13,099 nt of DNA from Desulfocapsa sp. (GTDB lineage: Bacteria; Desulfobacterota; Desulfobulbia; Desulfobulbales; Desulfocapsaceae), in assembly GCA_020717935.1 (NCBI GenBank), contig DYDK01000021.1:1-13099 (forward strand), written 5' to 3'. How positions within the stretch are numbered: the first letter of the stretch is position 1; each line of letters begins with the position of its first letter. The translations under genes and the position numbers were made by a program. Below, in pieces: positions 1-7,335 of the stretch. The notes beneath the pieces were generated by a model. The model saw only the letters and a program-made list of their open reading frames with translations. It made no database searches and was not told the origin of the DNA.

Positions 1-110
1 TACCGCAGGCATATAGTTGATATTCCGAGGATAAAATTTTGAGCATAACGAAGAGTTTGGGCGAAAAGATCATTTTGCAAGAGGCTCTCGTGGTATGGAG
101 TAACAGAACG

Positions 111-1304
111 ATGAAGCAGATAATAACAACAGAGCAAAAGCCAATTAAACTCTGGTTAAACGACATGGAGGCCGGAGCCTTGGCCCAGGCAAGAAACCTG
201 GCCAATCTTCCCTTTGTCTTTCGTCATATTGCCATCATGCCTGATTCTCATCAGGGGTATGGAATGCCCATTGGCGGGGTTATGGCAACCCAGGGCGTTG
301 TTGTTCCCAATGCGGTAGGGGTTGATATCGGCTGTGGGATGTGTGCGTTGCAAACGACCATTCACAGTCTTGACCACAGTGATTTAAAAAAAATTATTGG
401 TGGATCGCGGGAATATAAGGGAGGCATACGAAGTGCTGTGCCGGTGGGTTTTTCACACCAATCAAAGAAACAGGATGAAACTCTGATGCCAGGCGGTGTT
501 GACAGTGCAGGTTCACATTTACCGATAGTCAGGCAGGAATATGATTCTGCCCGCAAACAGATCGGAACCCTTGGCGGTGGCAACCATTTCATCGAGATAC
601 AGCAGGGTGATGACGGTTTCATATGGATCATGATCCACTCCGGCAGCCGGAATATTGGTTTTAAGGTCGCCCATCATTACAATAAGGTGGCCATTGCCCT
701 CAATAAAAAGATGAACTCGCCGGTGCCCGCAAACTGGCAGCTTGCATTTCTGCCCCTGGAGAGTCCAGAAGGGCAGGCCTATCTGGAAGAGATGCGATAC
801 TGTGTTGATTTTGCCCTTGCCAACCGCAAACTGATGATGGAGCAAGTGAAACAGGCCCTTATTGATGTGGTCGGCGATGTTTCTTTCGGCGCACTCATCA
901 ATATTGCCCATAACTATGCCGCCCTGGAAAATCATTTTGGCGAAAATGTGATGATTCATCGCAAGGGGGCGACCAGGGCTTGTCAGGGACAATTGGGGAT
1001 TATTCCCGGCAGCCAGGGAGCCGCCAGTTATATCGTGACCGGCAAAGGAGAGCCGGAGAGTTTTTCGTCCTGTTCGCATGGGGCTGGAAGAAAGATGAGT
1101 CGCACGCAGGCCCAGAAAGAGCTTGATCTTGATGATGAAATATCCAGGCTCGATGCCTTAGGTGTGGTTCATGCGCTTCGTGGCAAAAGCAGCCTGGATG
1201 AAGCCCCTGGCGCCTATAAGGATATTGCGGTTGTGATGGAAAATCAGGCCGATTTGGTGGATATTAGGGTGCAACTCAAACCCCTGGCGGTTATCAAAGG
1301 GTAG
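111..1304 (+). CDS. rtcB: RtcB family RNA-splicing ligase
   Basis: GTP- and Mn2+-dependent RNA ligase that joins 2',3'-cyclic phosphate (or 3'-phosphate) ends to 5'-OH ends; in bacteria it acts in RNA repair and tRNA or rRNA healing. The 397-residue length matches the family (about 400). The metal and guanylate-binding residues are all recognisable: Asp72 and Cys75 in DIGCGM, His159 in GGGNHFIE, His176 in IHSGSR, His267 in the HNYA stretch, and His323 in SHGAGR, the residue expected to be guanylylated. I chose ATG 111 because the family begins here (MKQIITTEQKPIK) and a GGAG at 97-100 precedes it by 10 nt. The frame stays open back to a TTG at 39, but those 24 extra residues do not look like RtcB and the TTG has no good ribosome site. 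No RtcR regulator, RtcA or archease is visible in the window, so regulation is unknown. Confidence 0.95.
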   Translation: MKQIITTEQKPIKLWLNDMEAGALAQARNLANLPFVFRHIAIMPDSHQGYGMPIGGVMATQGVVVPNAVGVDIGCGMCALQTTIHSLDHSDLKKIIGGSREYKGGIRSAVPVGFSHQSKKQDETLMPGGVDSAGSHLPIVRQEYDSARKQIGTLGGGNHFIEIQQGDDGFIWIMIHSGSRNIGFKVAHHYNKVAIALNKKMNSPVPANWQLAFLPLESPEGQAYLEEMRYCVDFALANRKLMMEQVKQALIDVVGDVSFGALINIAHNYAALENHFGENVMIHRKGATRACQGQLGIIPGSQGAASYIVTGKGEPESFSSCSHGAGRKMSRTQAQKELDLDDEISRLDALGVVHALRGKSSLDEAPGAYKDIAVVMENQADLVDIRVQLKPLAVIKG

Positions 1305-1677
1305 GGGGGTTGATACCGAGGCCCTTACGAAATCTCATTTTTGTTTCAGGTGGCTATCAGCCGACAACAGAAGAGGTTGAGTGGCCAGTCCGGGAGAAAA
1401 GGAGCTCTTGTGATCAGGAGTGGGTGGTGAGATCGGTCGAAAAGGCGTGATTTATTTGTATCAGATGGTATCATCTTTCTGTCTTCGCTTGTCGTCTGCT
1501 CGATGCGCAACAGATATTTTTCAATCGTAACAATCTGCTTCATGCGCCTGTATTTCATTTCTATTTCAAGTATTCACTTATTGCATAGACACGCATGATA
1601 TTCTCCCTTATTGGTAGCGGCCTATAATCAATTATTATTTCTGTAATATTGTAGTTTTGATTTAGAAACGGAATAAA
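1305..1677. other. Gene-poor gap between rtcB and the restriction-modification gene
   Basis: These 373 bases hold no convincing gene. A - strand frame of 70 codons (1346-1558) lacks recognisable motifs and mostly reads low-complexity residues. I see no clean terminator: AAGGG and CCCTT around 1300-1325 could pair only over a long loop. The AT-rich right part (about 1600-1677) probably carries the promoter of the downstream gene. Confidence 0.5.
1623..1628 (+). promoter_or_regulatory. Possible -10 box for the restriction-modification gene
   Basis: A perfect TATAAT lies 49 nt before the ATG at 1678, in an AT-rich stretch. The expected -35 position (about 1600-1606) matches TTGACA poorly, so this would be a weak or activator-dependent promoter. 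The start site would fall near 1635, giving a leader of about 43 nt with only a weak GGA before the start codon. Confidence 0.3.
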
Positions 1678-4600
1678 ATGCCAGTATCTCACTACCTCGC
1701 TACCATCAACAGCCGCTACCAGCTTGGCAATGCCACCGAGCATTCCTTTCGCGGCGATCTGCAAATCCTTCTGGAAACGCTGGCTCCAGAGATCAGGGCC
1801 ACCAATGAACCCAAACGCCAGTCCTGCGGCGCTCCCGACTATATCCTCACCCGTAAAAATATCCCCGTGGGGTTTATTGAGGCCAAAGACCTTGGCGATA
1901 AAGACCTGGCTGGAGCGAAAAAAGCTGGCAATAAAGAACAGTTTGACCGTTACAAGGGGTCGCTGAACAACCTGATCTTTACCGATTACCTCGACTTTCA
2001 TCTTTATCGTGACGGCCAGTTTGTGACCAGTATCGCCATTGCCGAGTTGACTGAGAAGGGCATCCGGCCCTTGCCTGGCAATTTTGCCCCCTTTGTCAAT
2101 CTGATCCACGATTTTTGTATGCATCTTGGCCAGACTATCAAGAGTCCGCAAAAATTAGCCGAGATGATGGCGGGCAAGGCCCGTCTGCTTTCTGATATTA
2201 TCGGGAAAGCCTTGTCCAGTGATACGGAGAATCAACACGACAGCACCCTGAAAGATCAGATGCTTGCTTTTCGGCAAATCCTGATCCATGATATTACCCC
2301 CCAGGGTTTTGCCGATGTCTATGCCCAGACTATTGCCTATGGCCTGTTTGCCGCTCGCCTCCACGATCCGACCCTGCCCTCGTTTTCGCGGCAGGAGGCC
2401 GCCGAGCTGATTCCCAAGTCCAACCCTTTTTTGCGGCGGCTGTTTGGCTATATCGCCGGCCCTGATATTGACGACCGCATTCTCTGGATTGTGGACAGTC
2501 TGGTGGAGATATTTCTTGCCTGTAATGTCGTTGAAATCCTTGCTGGATACGGGAAGGCGACCAAGACCGAAGACCCGATTATCCATTTTTACGAAACTTT
2601 CCTCAGTCTGTACGATCCCAAACTTCGCAAGGCCCGAGGCGTTTGGTACACGCCCGCTCCGGTGGTTGGTTTTATTGTGCGGGCAGTCGATGAACTGCTC
2701 AGAACTGAGTTCGGTCTGCCCTCCGGACTGGCCGACACCAGCACAACCACGATAACGAGCCGGTATCAGGGGAAAAAGGTGGGAAGGGAAGTTCATAAGG
2801 TGCAGATCCTTGATCCGGCAACGGGCACCGGCACCTTTCTGGCGGAAACGATCAAGCATATTCATCGGAAATTTGCTGGTCAGCAGGGGATCTGGAGCAA
2901 TTATATCGAGTCTCATCTGCTGCCCCGCCTCAATGGTTTTGAGTTGCTGATGGCCAGTTACGCCATGGCCCATCTCCAGCTTGATCTGCTGTTGGCGGAA
3001 ACGGGCTACAAGCCCAGCACAGACAAACGATTGCGGGTGTATCTCACCAACAGCCTCGAAGAGCACCATCCCGACACCGGCACCCTCTTCGCCAGTTGGC
3101 TCAGTGACGAGGCCAACGAGGCCAACCGCATCAAGCGGGACACGCCGGTCATGTGCGTGCTGGGCAATCCTCCCTACAGTGTCAGCAGCAGCAATAAGGG
3201 GCAGTGGATACAAGGGCTTGTTGCTGATTATAAAAAAGACTTGAATGAACGCAATATCCAGCCCCTTTCCGATGATTACATTAAGTTCATTCGTTACGGC
3301 CAGCATCTGATTGATAAAAATGGCAGCGGCATTCTCGCTTATATCTCCAATAACAGCTTTATTGACGGCATTATTCACCGCCAGATGCGGCGCCATCTGC
3401 TGGAGAGTTTTGACACTATTTACATCCTTGACCTGCACGGCAACGCCAAGAAAAAAGAAACCTGCCCCGATGGCAGCCCCGACCAGAATGTCTTTGATAT
3501 TATGCAAGGGGTGTCCATCAACCTTTTTGTCAAGACCGGCAAGAAAAAGAAGAACGGCTTGGGGCGGGTCTTTCATGCGGATGTGCAGGGGAAGCGAGAG
3601 GTAAAATATGACTTTTTGCGAACAGCTTCCTTGTCAGGGGTGGCGTGGCAGGAGTTGGAGAGCAAAGGGCCGGAGTTTTTCTTTGTGCCCAAGGATTTTG
3701 GTGTTCAGAAGGAGTACAGCAAGGGCTTTGCCCTTAATGAGTTGATGGTGGTGAATGCCAGTGGCATAACAACAGAAAGAGATCATTTAACTGTGCAGTT
3801 TGAAGCATCTACATTGATTGATATTAAACATGATTTATTAACGATGGATGAAGATGCTTTTAGGTTAAAACACACACCCAAGCCTGATGGGAGAGATTGG
3901 AAAATTTCCTTTGCAAAGAATGATTTGCAAAAAAATGCTGGCAAAATAACTGATATTTTATACAGGCCTTTTGATGTAAGAAAAACCATTTATACTGGTA
4001 ACAGTAAAGGTTTTATGGCGTATCCTCGAAATGAAGTTATGAGGCATTTTTTAGGTAAAGACAATATCGCATTATTGTTATGTAGGCAGCAAACTTCATT
4101 TGATTTTCAGCATGTTTTCATAACAAAGATTATTACAGAAAGATGTGCGGTATCATTACAAACTGGAGAGGTTGGGTATATTTGTCCTCTCTACCTCTAT
4201 CCGGAAACCACCGACCAGCAAACCATCACCCCCAGCAGCGGCCGCATCCCCAACCTCAATCCCCAAATCATTCAACAAATTGCCGCTCATTTAGGTTTAA
4301 CCTTCGTGGCAGAACACTCTTTGCCCTCCGTGACTGCCTTTCTACCACCCCCAACCCCTCCTAACATAGGAGGGGAGCTTGAAAGCCCCCTCCTCGGAGT
4401 CTCGCAGGCTCGCTTACCTGTTTTTAAGGAGGGGGTTGGGGGTGGTTCTTCTCAGGATGGGCCAGAAACCTTCGCCCCCCTTGACCTTCTCGACTACATC
4501 TACGCCGTCCTGCACAGCCCATCCTACCGCCAGAAATATAGAGAATTCCTCAAGATAGATTTTCCACGGGCGCTCTATCCGCAGGATAAAAACGCATTCT

Positions 4601-4947
4601 GGCAGTTGGTCAAACTGGGCGGCGAACTGCGGGGCTTGCATCTGCTCGAAAGCCCGAAAGTCGAGCAATTCATCACCCACTATCCGGCAGACGGTGATAA
4701 TATCGTCGGCAAACCCCATTATACAGAGGGCAAGGTGTGTATCAACGACAGCCAGTATTTTGATAATGTCCCCGAAAATGCTTGGAATTTTTATATCGGC
4801 GGCTATCAACCTGCCCAAAAATGGCTGAAAGACCGCAAGGGCAGAGCGTTAGGATTTGAAGAGATTTGCCACTATCAAAAAATCATAGTCGCCTTAACGG
4901 AAACGGAGAGGATTATGCGAGAGATTGATGAGAGAGCGGCATGGTAA
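1678..4947 (+). CDS. Single-chain type ISP-like restriction-modification enzyme (nuclease + N6-adenine methyltransferase)
   Basis: A 1089-residue enzyme expected to methylate adenine in its recognition site and cut unmodified DNA. The N-terminal nuclease shows a PD-(D/E)xK core (Asp54 in GAPDYIL, Glu68 and Lys70 in GFIEAK) followed by Gln88-x3-Tyr92, the QxxxY motif of RecB/HsdR-type nucleases. A helical region leads to the methyltransferase, with SAM-binding motif I DPATGTGTF at 379-387 and catalytic NPPY at 497-500, continuing SVSSSNK as in proteins named type ISP. The C-terminal part, with LYLYPE near 840 and the LLDYIYAVLHSPSYR / FLKIDFPR block near 935-965, matches the type ISP specificity region. 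I see no DEAD-box helicase between nuclease and methylase, so it is shorter than LlaGI-type enzymes (about 1500-1600 residues) and closer to a type IIG layout. No separate methylase or specificity gene is adjacent. Two oddities are an AT-rich stretch (about 3781-4140) and a palindromic repeat translated in frame (4344-4446). Confidence 0.9.
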   Translation: MPVSHYLATINSRYQLGNATEHSFRGDLQILLETLAPEIRATNEPKRQSCGAPDYILTRKNIPVGFIEAKDLGDKDLAGAKKAGNKEQFDRYKGSLNNLIFTDYLDFHLYRDGQFVTSIAIAELTEKGIRPLPGNFAPFVNLIHDFCMHLGQTIKSPQKLAEMMAGKARLLSDIIGKALSSDTENQHDSTLKDQMLAFRQILIHDITPQGFADVYAQTIAYGLFAARLHDPTLPSFSRQEAAELIPKSNPFLRRLFGYIAGPDIDDRILWIVDSLVEIFLACNVVEILAGYGKATKTEDPIIHFYETFLSLYDPKLRKARGVWYTPAPVVGFIVRAVDELLRTEFGLPSGLADTSTTTITSRYQGKKVGREVHKVQILDPATGTGTFLAETIKHIHRKFAGQQGIWSNYIESHLLPRLNGFELLMASYAMAHLQLDLLLAETGYKPSTDKRLRVYLTNSLEEHHPDTGTLFASWLSDEANEANRIKRDTPVMCVLGNPPYSVSSSNKGQWIQGLVADYKKDLNERNIQPLSDDYIKFIRYGQHLIDKNGSGILAYISNNSFIDGIIHRQMRRHLLESFDTIYILDLHGNAKKKETCPDGSPDQNVFDIMQGVSINLFVKTGKKKKNGLGRVFHADVQGKREVKYDFLRTASLSGVAWQELESKGPEFFFVPKDFGVQKEYSKGFALNELMVVNASGITTERDHLTVQFEASTLIDIKHDLLTMDEDAFRLKHTPKPDGRDWKISFAKNDLQKNAGKITDILYRPFDVRKTIYTGNSKGFMAYPRNEVMRHFLGKDNIALLLCRQQTSFDFQHVFITKIITERCAVSLQTGEVGYICPLYLYPETTDQQTITPSSGRIPNLNPQIIQQIAAHLGLTFVAEHSLPSVTAFLPPPTPPNIGGELESPLLGVSQARLPVFKEGVGGGSSQDGPETFAPLDLLDYIYAVLHSPSYRQKYREFLKIDFPRALYPQDKNAFWQLVKLGGELRGLHLLESPKVEQFITHYPADGDNIVGKPHYTEGKVCINDSQYFDNVPENAWNFYIGGYQPAQKWLKDRKGRALGFEEICHYQKIIVALTETERIMREIDERAAW
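4344..4446. repeat. Palindromic repeat element inside the restriction-modification CDS
   Basis: The outer arms are 4344-4362 and 4427-4446. They are complementary except for one extra C/G (19 versus 20 nt). An inner pair (AGGAGGGG near 4368 against CCCCCTCCT near 4386) forms a second hairpin. The layout of C-rich and G-rich arms (ACCACCCCCAACCCC... / ...GGTTGGGGGTGGT) resembles intergenic palindromic repeats seen in many bacterial genomes. Here it is read through in frame and adds about 34 Pro/Gly-rich residues (about 890-923) between two conserved blocks of the protein. TTCT occurs at both 4340-4343 and 4446-4449, a possible short target duplication. Confidence 0.75.
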
Positions 4948-5010
4948 TTTCCGACTCCCTAAGCAATAACCCAATGTCATTAACTTAATGGGTTTGTGCG
5001 TTGTGTTGCT

Positions 5011-5042
5011 TTCGTAGGGGTGAATGTATTCGCCCCTACGAA
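5011..5042. repeat. Short hairpin repeat (15-bp arms, 2-nt loop)
   Basis: Arms 5011-5025 and 5028-5042 are complementary at 14 of 15 positions; the remaining position can form a G-T pair. The core CGTAGGGG/CCCCTACG is typical of small dispersed palindromes in many bacterial genomes. It lies 64 nt after the restriction-modification stop codon. It could end transcription, but no T-run follows on either strand, so a mobile palindrome seems more likely than a terminator. Confidence 0.6.
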
Positions 5043-5094
5043 ATATAATCAAAATCATCATGGCTCCCATGAACCCTGCGGTGCCCAGAAATTT

Positions 5095-5308
5095 ATTAAG
5101 TTCAGATTTCCTGATCCGGACGGGTAATTCACCCAATATCCGGAAAGGTGAATTGCACATTTTTTATACTATTCGCCATACGATAAAATGGGGACAACCC
5201 CCCGATACTACTGAGGACAATCCCTATTTTATCCGATTGACTCCCGAGATGGGCACCAGAAAATATGCCAACGCCAAGTGCGACCGGATCAGGAAATCTG
5301 AAGTTAAT
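5095..5308. repeat. ~214-bp inverted-repeat element, MITE-like
   Basis: The ends 5095-5119 and 5284-5308 are inverted repeats matching at 24 of 25 positions, including a perfect 19-bp run (5101-5119 / 5284-5302). Two more inverted repeats are nested inside: AATTCACC at 5126-5133 with GGTGAATT at 5147-5154, and GATAAAATGGGGA at 5182-5194 with its near-complement at 5221-5233 (one mismatch). Terminal inverted repeats around a short non-coding body suggest a miniature transposable element or a large folded RNA/DNA structure. I see no clear target-site duplication. Confidence 0.55.
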
Positions 5309-5316
5309 GATATTGA

Positions 5317-5350
5317 CCAATAACCAATAACCAATAACCAATAACCAATT
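5317..5350. repeat. Heptamer tandem repeat (CCAATAA), about 4.7 copies
   Basis: Four perfect copies of CCAATAA occupy 5317-5344, followed by a partial CCAAT copy and a T. The array ends 14 nt before the ATG at 5365, so it occupies the leader of the next gene. Such short heptamer arrays occur in intergenic DNA of several bacterial groups and change copy number by slippage. Confidence 0.8.
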
Positions 5351-5364
5351 GCAAAAAACAAATC

Positions 5365-6309
5365 ATGAAAAAAACACAATGTGTCGTTTGTAAAGCTAAA
5401 AAAGGGCAACGGGTCTGTTTGCTGAACAACAATGTGCTGATATGTTCTCTGTGTTGTGCAAATACCAGAAATGACCATTGTGGTGAGTGCTCTTATTTCC
5501 TTCAGGCTAATAAATATGTCGTGGAGAAGAATAGCAAAAAAACTCAACGGCCTGTTATTTTCAGAATGAATCCGGAAGTGGACGGGCTTGTTGATGATGC
5601 CCTGGCTCTCGTGGAGAAAGGGAAAATGAAGGAAGGGAAAGCGCTCATTGTTGACTTGGTGCGACAACATCCTGATCTCTATATTGTGCATTATGGCATG
5701 AGCATTGTTTTAGTACTGCAAAAAAGATATGAGGAGGCTCTTGTTTCTTTGGATAAGTGTCTTGATATGAATCCATATTTTGCAGAAGCATGGTTTAATA
5801 AGGCGATGACCCATAAAGAACTTCTTGATTTCAGCGGGTGTGTGAAGTCCTTGCAAATGGTAGAGAAATATGGGGACGCCGAAGAAGACTTTGTCAAAAA
5901 CGCCAATAACCTGCTCGAAATTTTCAATGATGTTAATCTCAAAGGATCTGGTCTGTTTCTGGATGTATATTTTCATTATATGGATGTCTTTGACCAAGGC
6001 TTTGTGTGCATGGAAACAAAGAAGTATGAGCAAGCTGTCGTGCTGTTCACAGAGGTTGTGAGCGGGTATCCCAATCATTGTCAATCCCATGGAAATATGG
6101 GTTTGTGCTATATGTATCTGGGAAAAAATGAAGAGGCCCTGGCAGCGTTGGATCGCGCCCTGGAAATTAATCCGGAGTATGAACCAGCTTTGCAAAACAG
6201 AAAAATCTTACTGTCTTTGCCTGCTGGCAAGACCATTAGTGACCGTAAGACGAAGATTCTTGATTATTATAAAGACATTGTTTTCAAGCTGAAAAATAAG
6301 TCCGAATAA
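5365..6309 (+). CDS. TPR protein with cysteine-rich (zinc-binding?) N-terminus
   Basis: A 314-residue protein of unknown function. The first 42 residues hold eight cysteines (6, 9, 18, 27, 30, 31, 39, 42) in CxxC-like spacing, which suggests a small zinc-binding module. The rest is helical with tetratricopeptide repeats: one group at about 100-175 (Y/F at repeat ends, 'YEEALVSLDKCLDMNPYFAEAWFNKA') and another at about 210-285, ending in a canonical 'EEALAALDRALEINPEYEPAL'. TPRs usually mediate protein-protein contacts. There is no signal peptide or membrane segment, so it is likely cytoplasmic. No clear Shine-Dalgarno precedes ATG 5365; the leader is A-rich and abuts the heptamer array. The gene is AT-richer than the oxidoreductase and lpxB genes that follow it 25 nt later. 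It may be cotranscribed with them, but nothing in its sequence ties it to lipid A. Confidence 0.85.
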   Translation: MKKTQCVVCKAKKGQRVCLLNNNVLICSLCCANTRNDHCGECSYFLQANKYVVEKNSKKTQRPVIFRMNPEVDGLVDDALALVEKGKMKEGKALIVDLVRQHPDLYIVHYGMSIVLVLQKRYEEALVSLDKCLDMNPYFAEAWFNKAMTHKELLDFSGCVKSLQMVEKYGDAEEDFVKNANNLLEIFNDVNLKGSGLFLDVYFHYMDVFDQGFVCMETKKYEQAVVLFTEVVSGYPNHCQSHGNMGLCYMYLGKNEEALAALDRALEINPEYEPALQNRKILLSLPAGKTISDRKTKILDYYKDIVFKLKNKSE

Positions 6310-6334
6310 TGTGGAGGAAAAAGGTGATGGTGTC

Positions 6335-7321
6335 ATGAAAAAAATAAAAGCCGGGGTTATTGGTGTCGGATATCTGGGGAAATTTCATGCTCAGAAGTAT
6401 GCGGGGATGGAAGGGGTGGAGCTGGTCGGGGTGGTGGATGTTGATCCGAGCATGGCTGCTACCATAGCGGATCAGTGCGGCTGCGCGGCCTTTACCGATT
6501 ACTGCGATCTTTTGCCGCTGGTGGATGTGGTTTCCATTGTGGTGCCCACCAGTTATCATCATCAGGTGGCCCTGGAGTGTATGGAAAGGGGCGTGGATAT
6601 ATTGCTGGAAAAACCGATCACCACCACTCTGGCTGAGGCGGATGATCTGTGCGCTCGGGCTGAAGCTATGAAACTGATCTTCCAGGTTGGACATCTGGAA
6701 CGCTTTAATCCGGCTCTTCAGGCCATGCAGAAATTTCTGACCGTGCCGATTTTTATTGAAAGCACGCGGGTCGCCCCGTTCAAGAATCGGGGGGTGGATG
6801 TGGATGTGGTGCTCGATTTGATGATTCATGATATTGAAATTATTCTCAGTCTGGTTGATTCGCCCCTGCAATCCATCCACACTTCTGGCGCGTCGGTGGT
6901 GACGGCCACCACCGACATTGCCAATGCCCGTCTGGTTTTTGCCAACGGGGCTTCGGCCAATGTGACTGCCAGCCGGATCTCCCGCTCGACGGTGCGCCGG
7001 TTGCGGGTCTATCAGCAGCAGGCTGCTATCACCGTTGATTTTGCCAGTCGGGAATTGAACTTTGTTCACATTGACGCAGAGATAGGAGCCGATGGCACGC
7101 CCGATATGGTGGTTGAGACGAGTTCATTTCCGGCCAGCGATGCCCTGAAAGAAGAAATTGCTCATTTCATTGAGTGTGTGCGGGAACGCAAAAAACCCCT
7201 GGTCTCGGGCTGGGAAGGGCGACAGGCCCTGGCCGTTGCCTTGCAGGTCATGGCCCAGATTCGTGACAATCAGCAGCTTCCGGTTTTTCATCAGCACAGC
7301 CATGCTGGCAGGAAAAAATAA
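6335..7321 (+). CDS. Gfo/Idh/MocA family NAD(P)-dependent oxidoreductase, GnnA-like
   Basis: A 328-residue sugar dehydrogenase-type enzyme. The N-terminal Rossmann fold has GVIGVGYLGKFHA (Gly10, Gly12, Gly15), the family EKP motif is at 92-94, and the C-terminal half carries DLMIHDIEI, with Asp161 and His165 as likely catalytic or substrate-binding residues. The stretch VGHLERFNPA is typical of the subgroup encoded next to lpx genes. Its place 14 nt before lpxB suggests it oxidises a UDP-sugar for lipid A. In Acidithiobacillus GnnA oxidises the 3-OH of UDP-GlcNAc so that GnnB can aminate it, giving amide-linked acyl chains. Substrate here is inferred from context only, and no GnnB-like transaminase is in the window. 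I chose ATG 6335 because the Rossmann strand starts just after it; a GTG at 6311 in the same frame adds eight charged residues and lies only one base after the preceding stop codon. Confidence 0.88.
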   Translation: MKKIKAGVIGVGYLGKFHAQKYAGMEGVELVGVVDVDPSMAATIADQCGCAAFTDYCDLLPLVDVVSIVVPTSYHHQVALECMERGVDILLEKPITTTLAEADDLCARAEAMKLIFQVGHLERFNPALQAMQKFLTVPIFIESTRVAPFKNRGVDVDVVLDLMIHDIEIILSLVDSPLQSIHTSGASVVTATTDIANARLVFANGASANVTASRISRSTVRRLRVYQQQAAITVDFASRELNFVHIDAEIGADGTPDMVVETSSFPASDALKEEIAHFIECVRERKKPLVSGWEGRQALAVALQVMAQIRDNQQLPVFHQHSHAGRKK

Positions 7322-7335
7322 AGAAAGAAATAGTC

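Larger units (their letters stand above)
4948..5364. other. Repeat-rich intergenic region
   Basis: These 417 bases follow the restriction-modification gene and contain no gene I can support. They hold a hairpin (5011-5042), a structured inverted-repeat element (5095-5308) and a heptamer tandem array (5317-5350), listed separately. A + strand frame of 99 codons (5024-5323) spans most of it, but its sequence is explained by the repeats and matches nothing I recognise. Confidence 0.6.

Noticed and set aside
1..42. Thirteen codons ending in TGA at 40-42, possibly the 3' end of an upstream gene
   Set aside because: It is too short to identify or to distinguish from chance.
39..110. N-terminal extension of RtcB from a TTG at 39
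   Set aside because: The extra residues do not resemble RtcB, the TTG lacks a ribosome site, and ATG 111 has GGAG at good spacing and matches the family start.
1298..1347. Terminator after rtcB
   Set aside because: Only a 5-bp AAGGG/CCCTT pairing with a long loop precedes the T-rich stretch near 1337-1347.
1346..1558. A - strand frame of 70 codons in the gap after rtcB
   Set aside because: It has no recognisable motif and a weak start context, and its second half reads like non-coding DNA. A short frame with GGGAGA before ATG lies just upstream on the same strand but stops after 11 codons.
2155..3576. A 473-codon open frame antisense to the restriction-modification gene
   Set aside because: It lies wholly inside a gene with clear nuclease and methylase motifs. 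Its translation has no domain I recognise, so its openness is a codon-use shadow.
5024..5323. A 99-codon + strand frame across the repeat region
   Set aside because: It runs through the inverted-repeat element and into the heptamer array; the same RIRKSE-type peptide appears on the other strand, as expected from inverted repeats rather than a gene.
5317..5350. CRISPR-like repetition
   Set aside because: The copies are 7 nt and directly abutting with no spacers, so this is a simple tandem array. No other spaced direct repeats were seen in the window.
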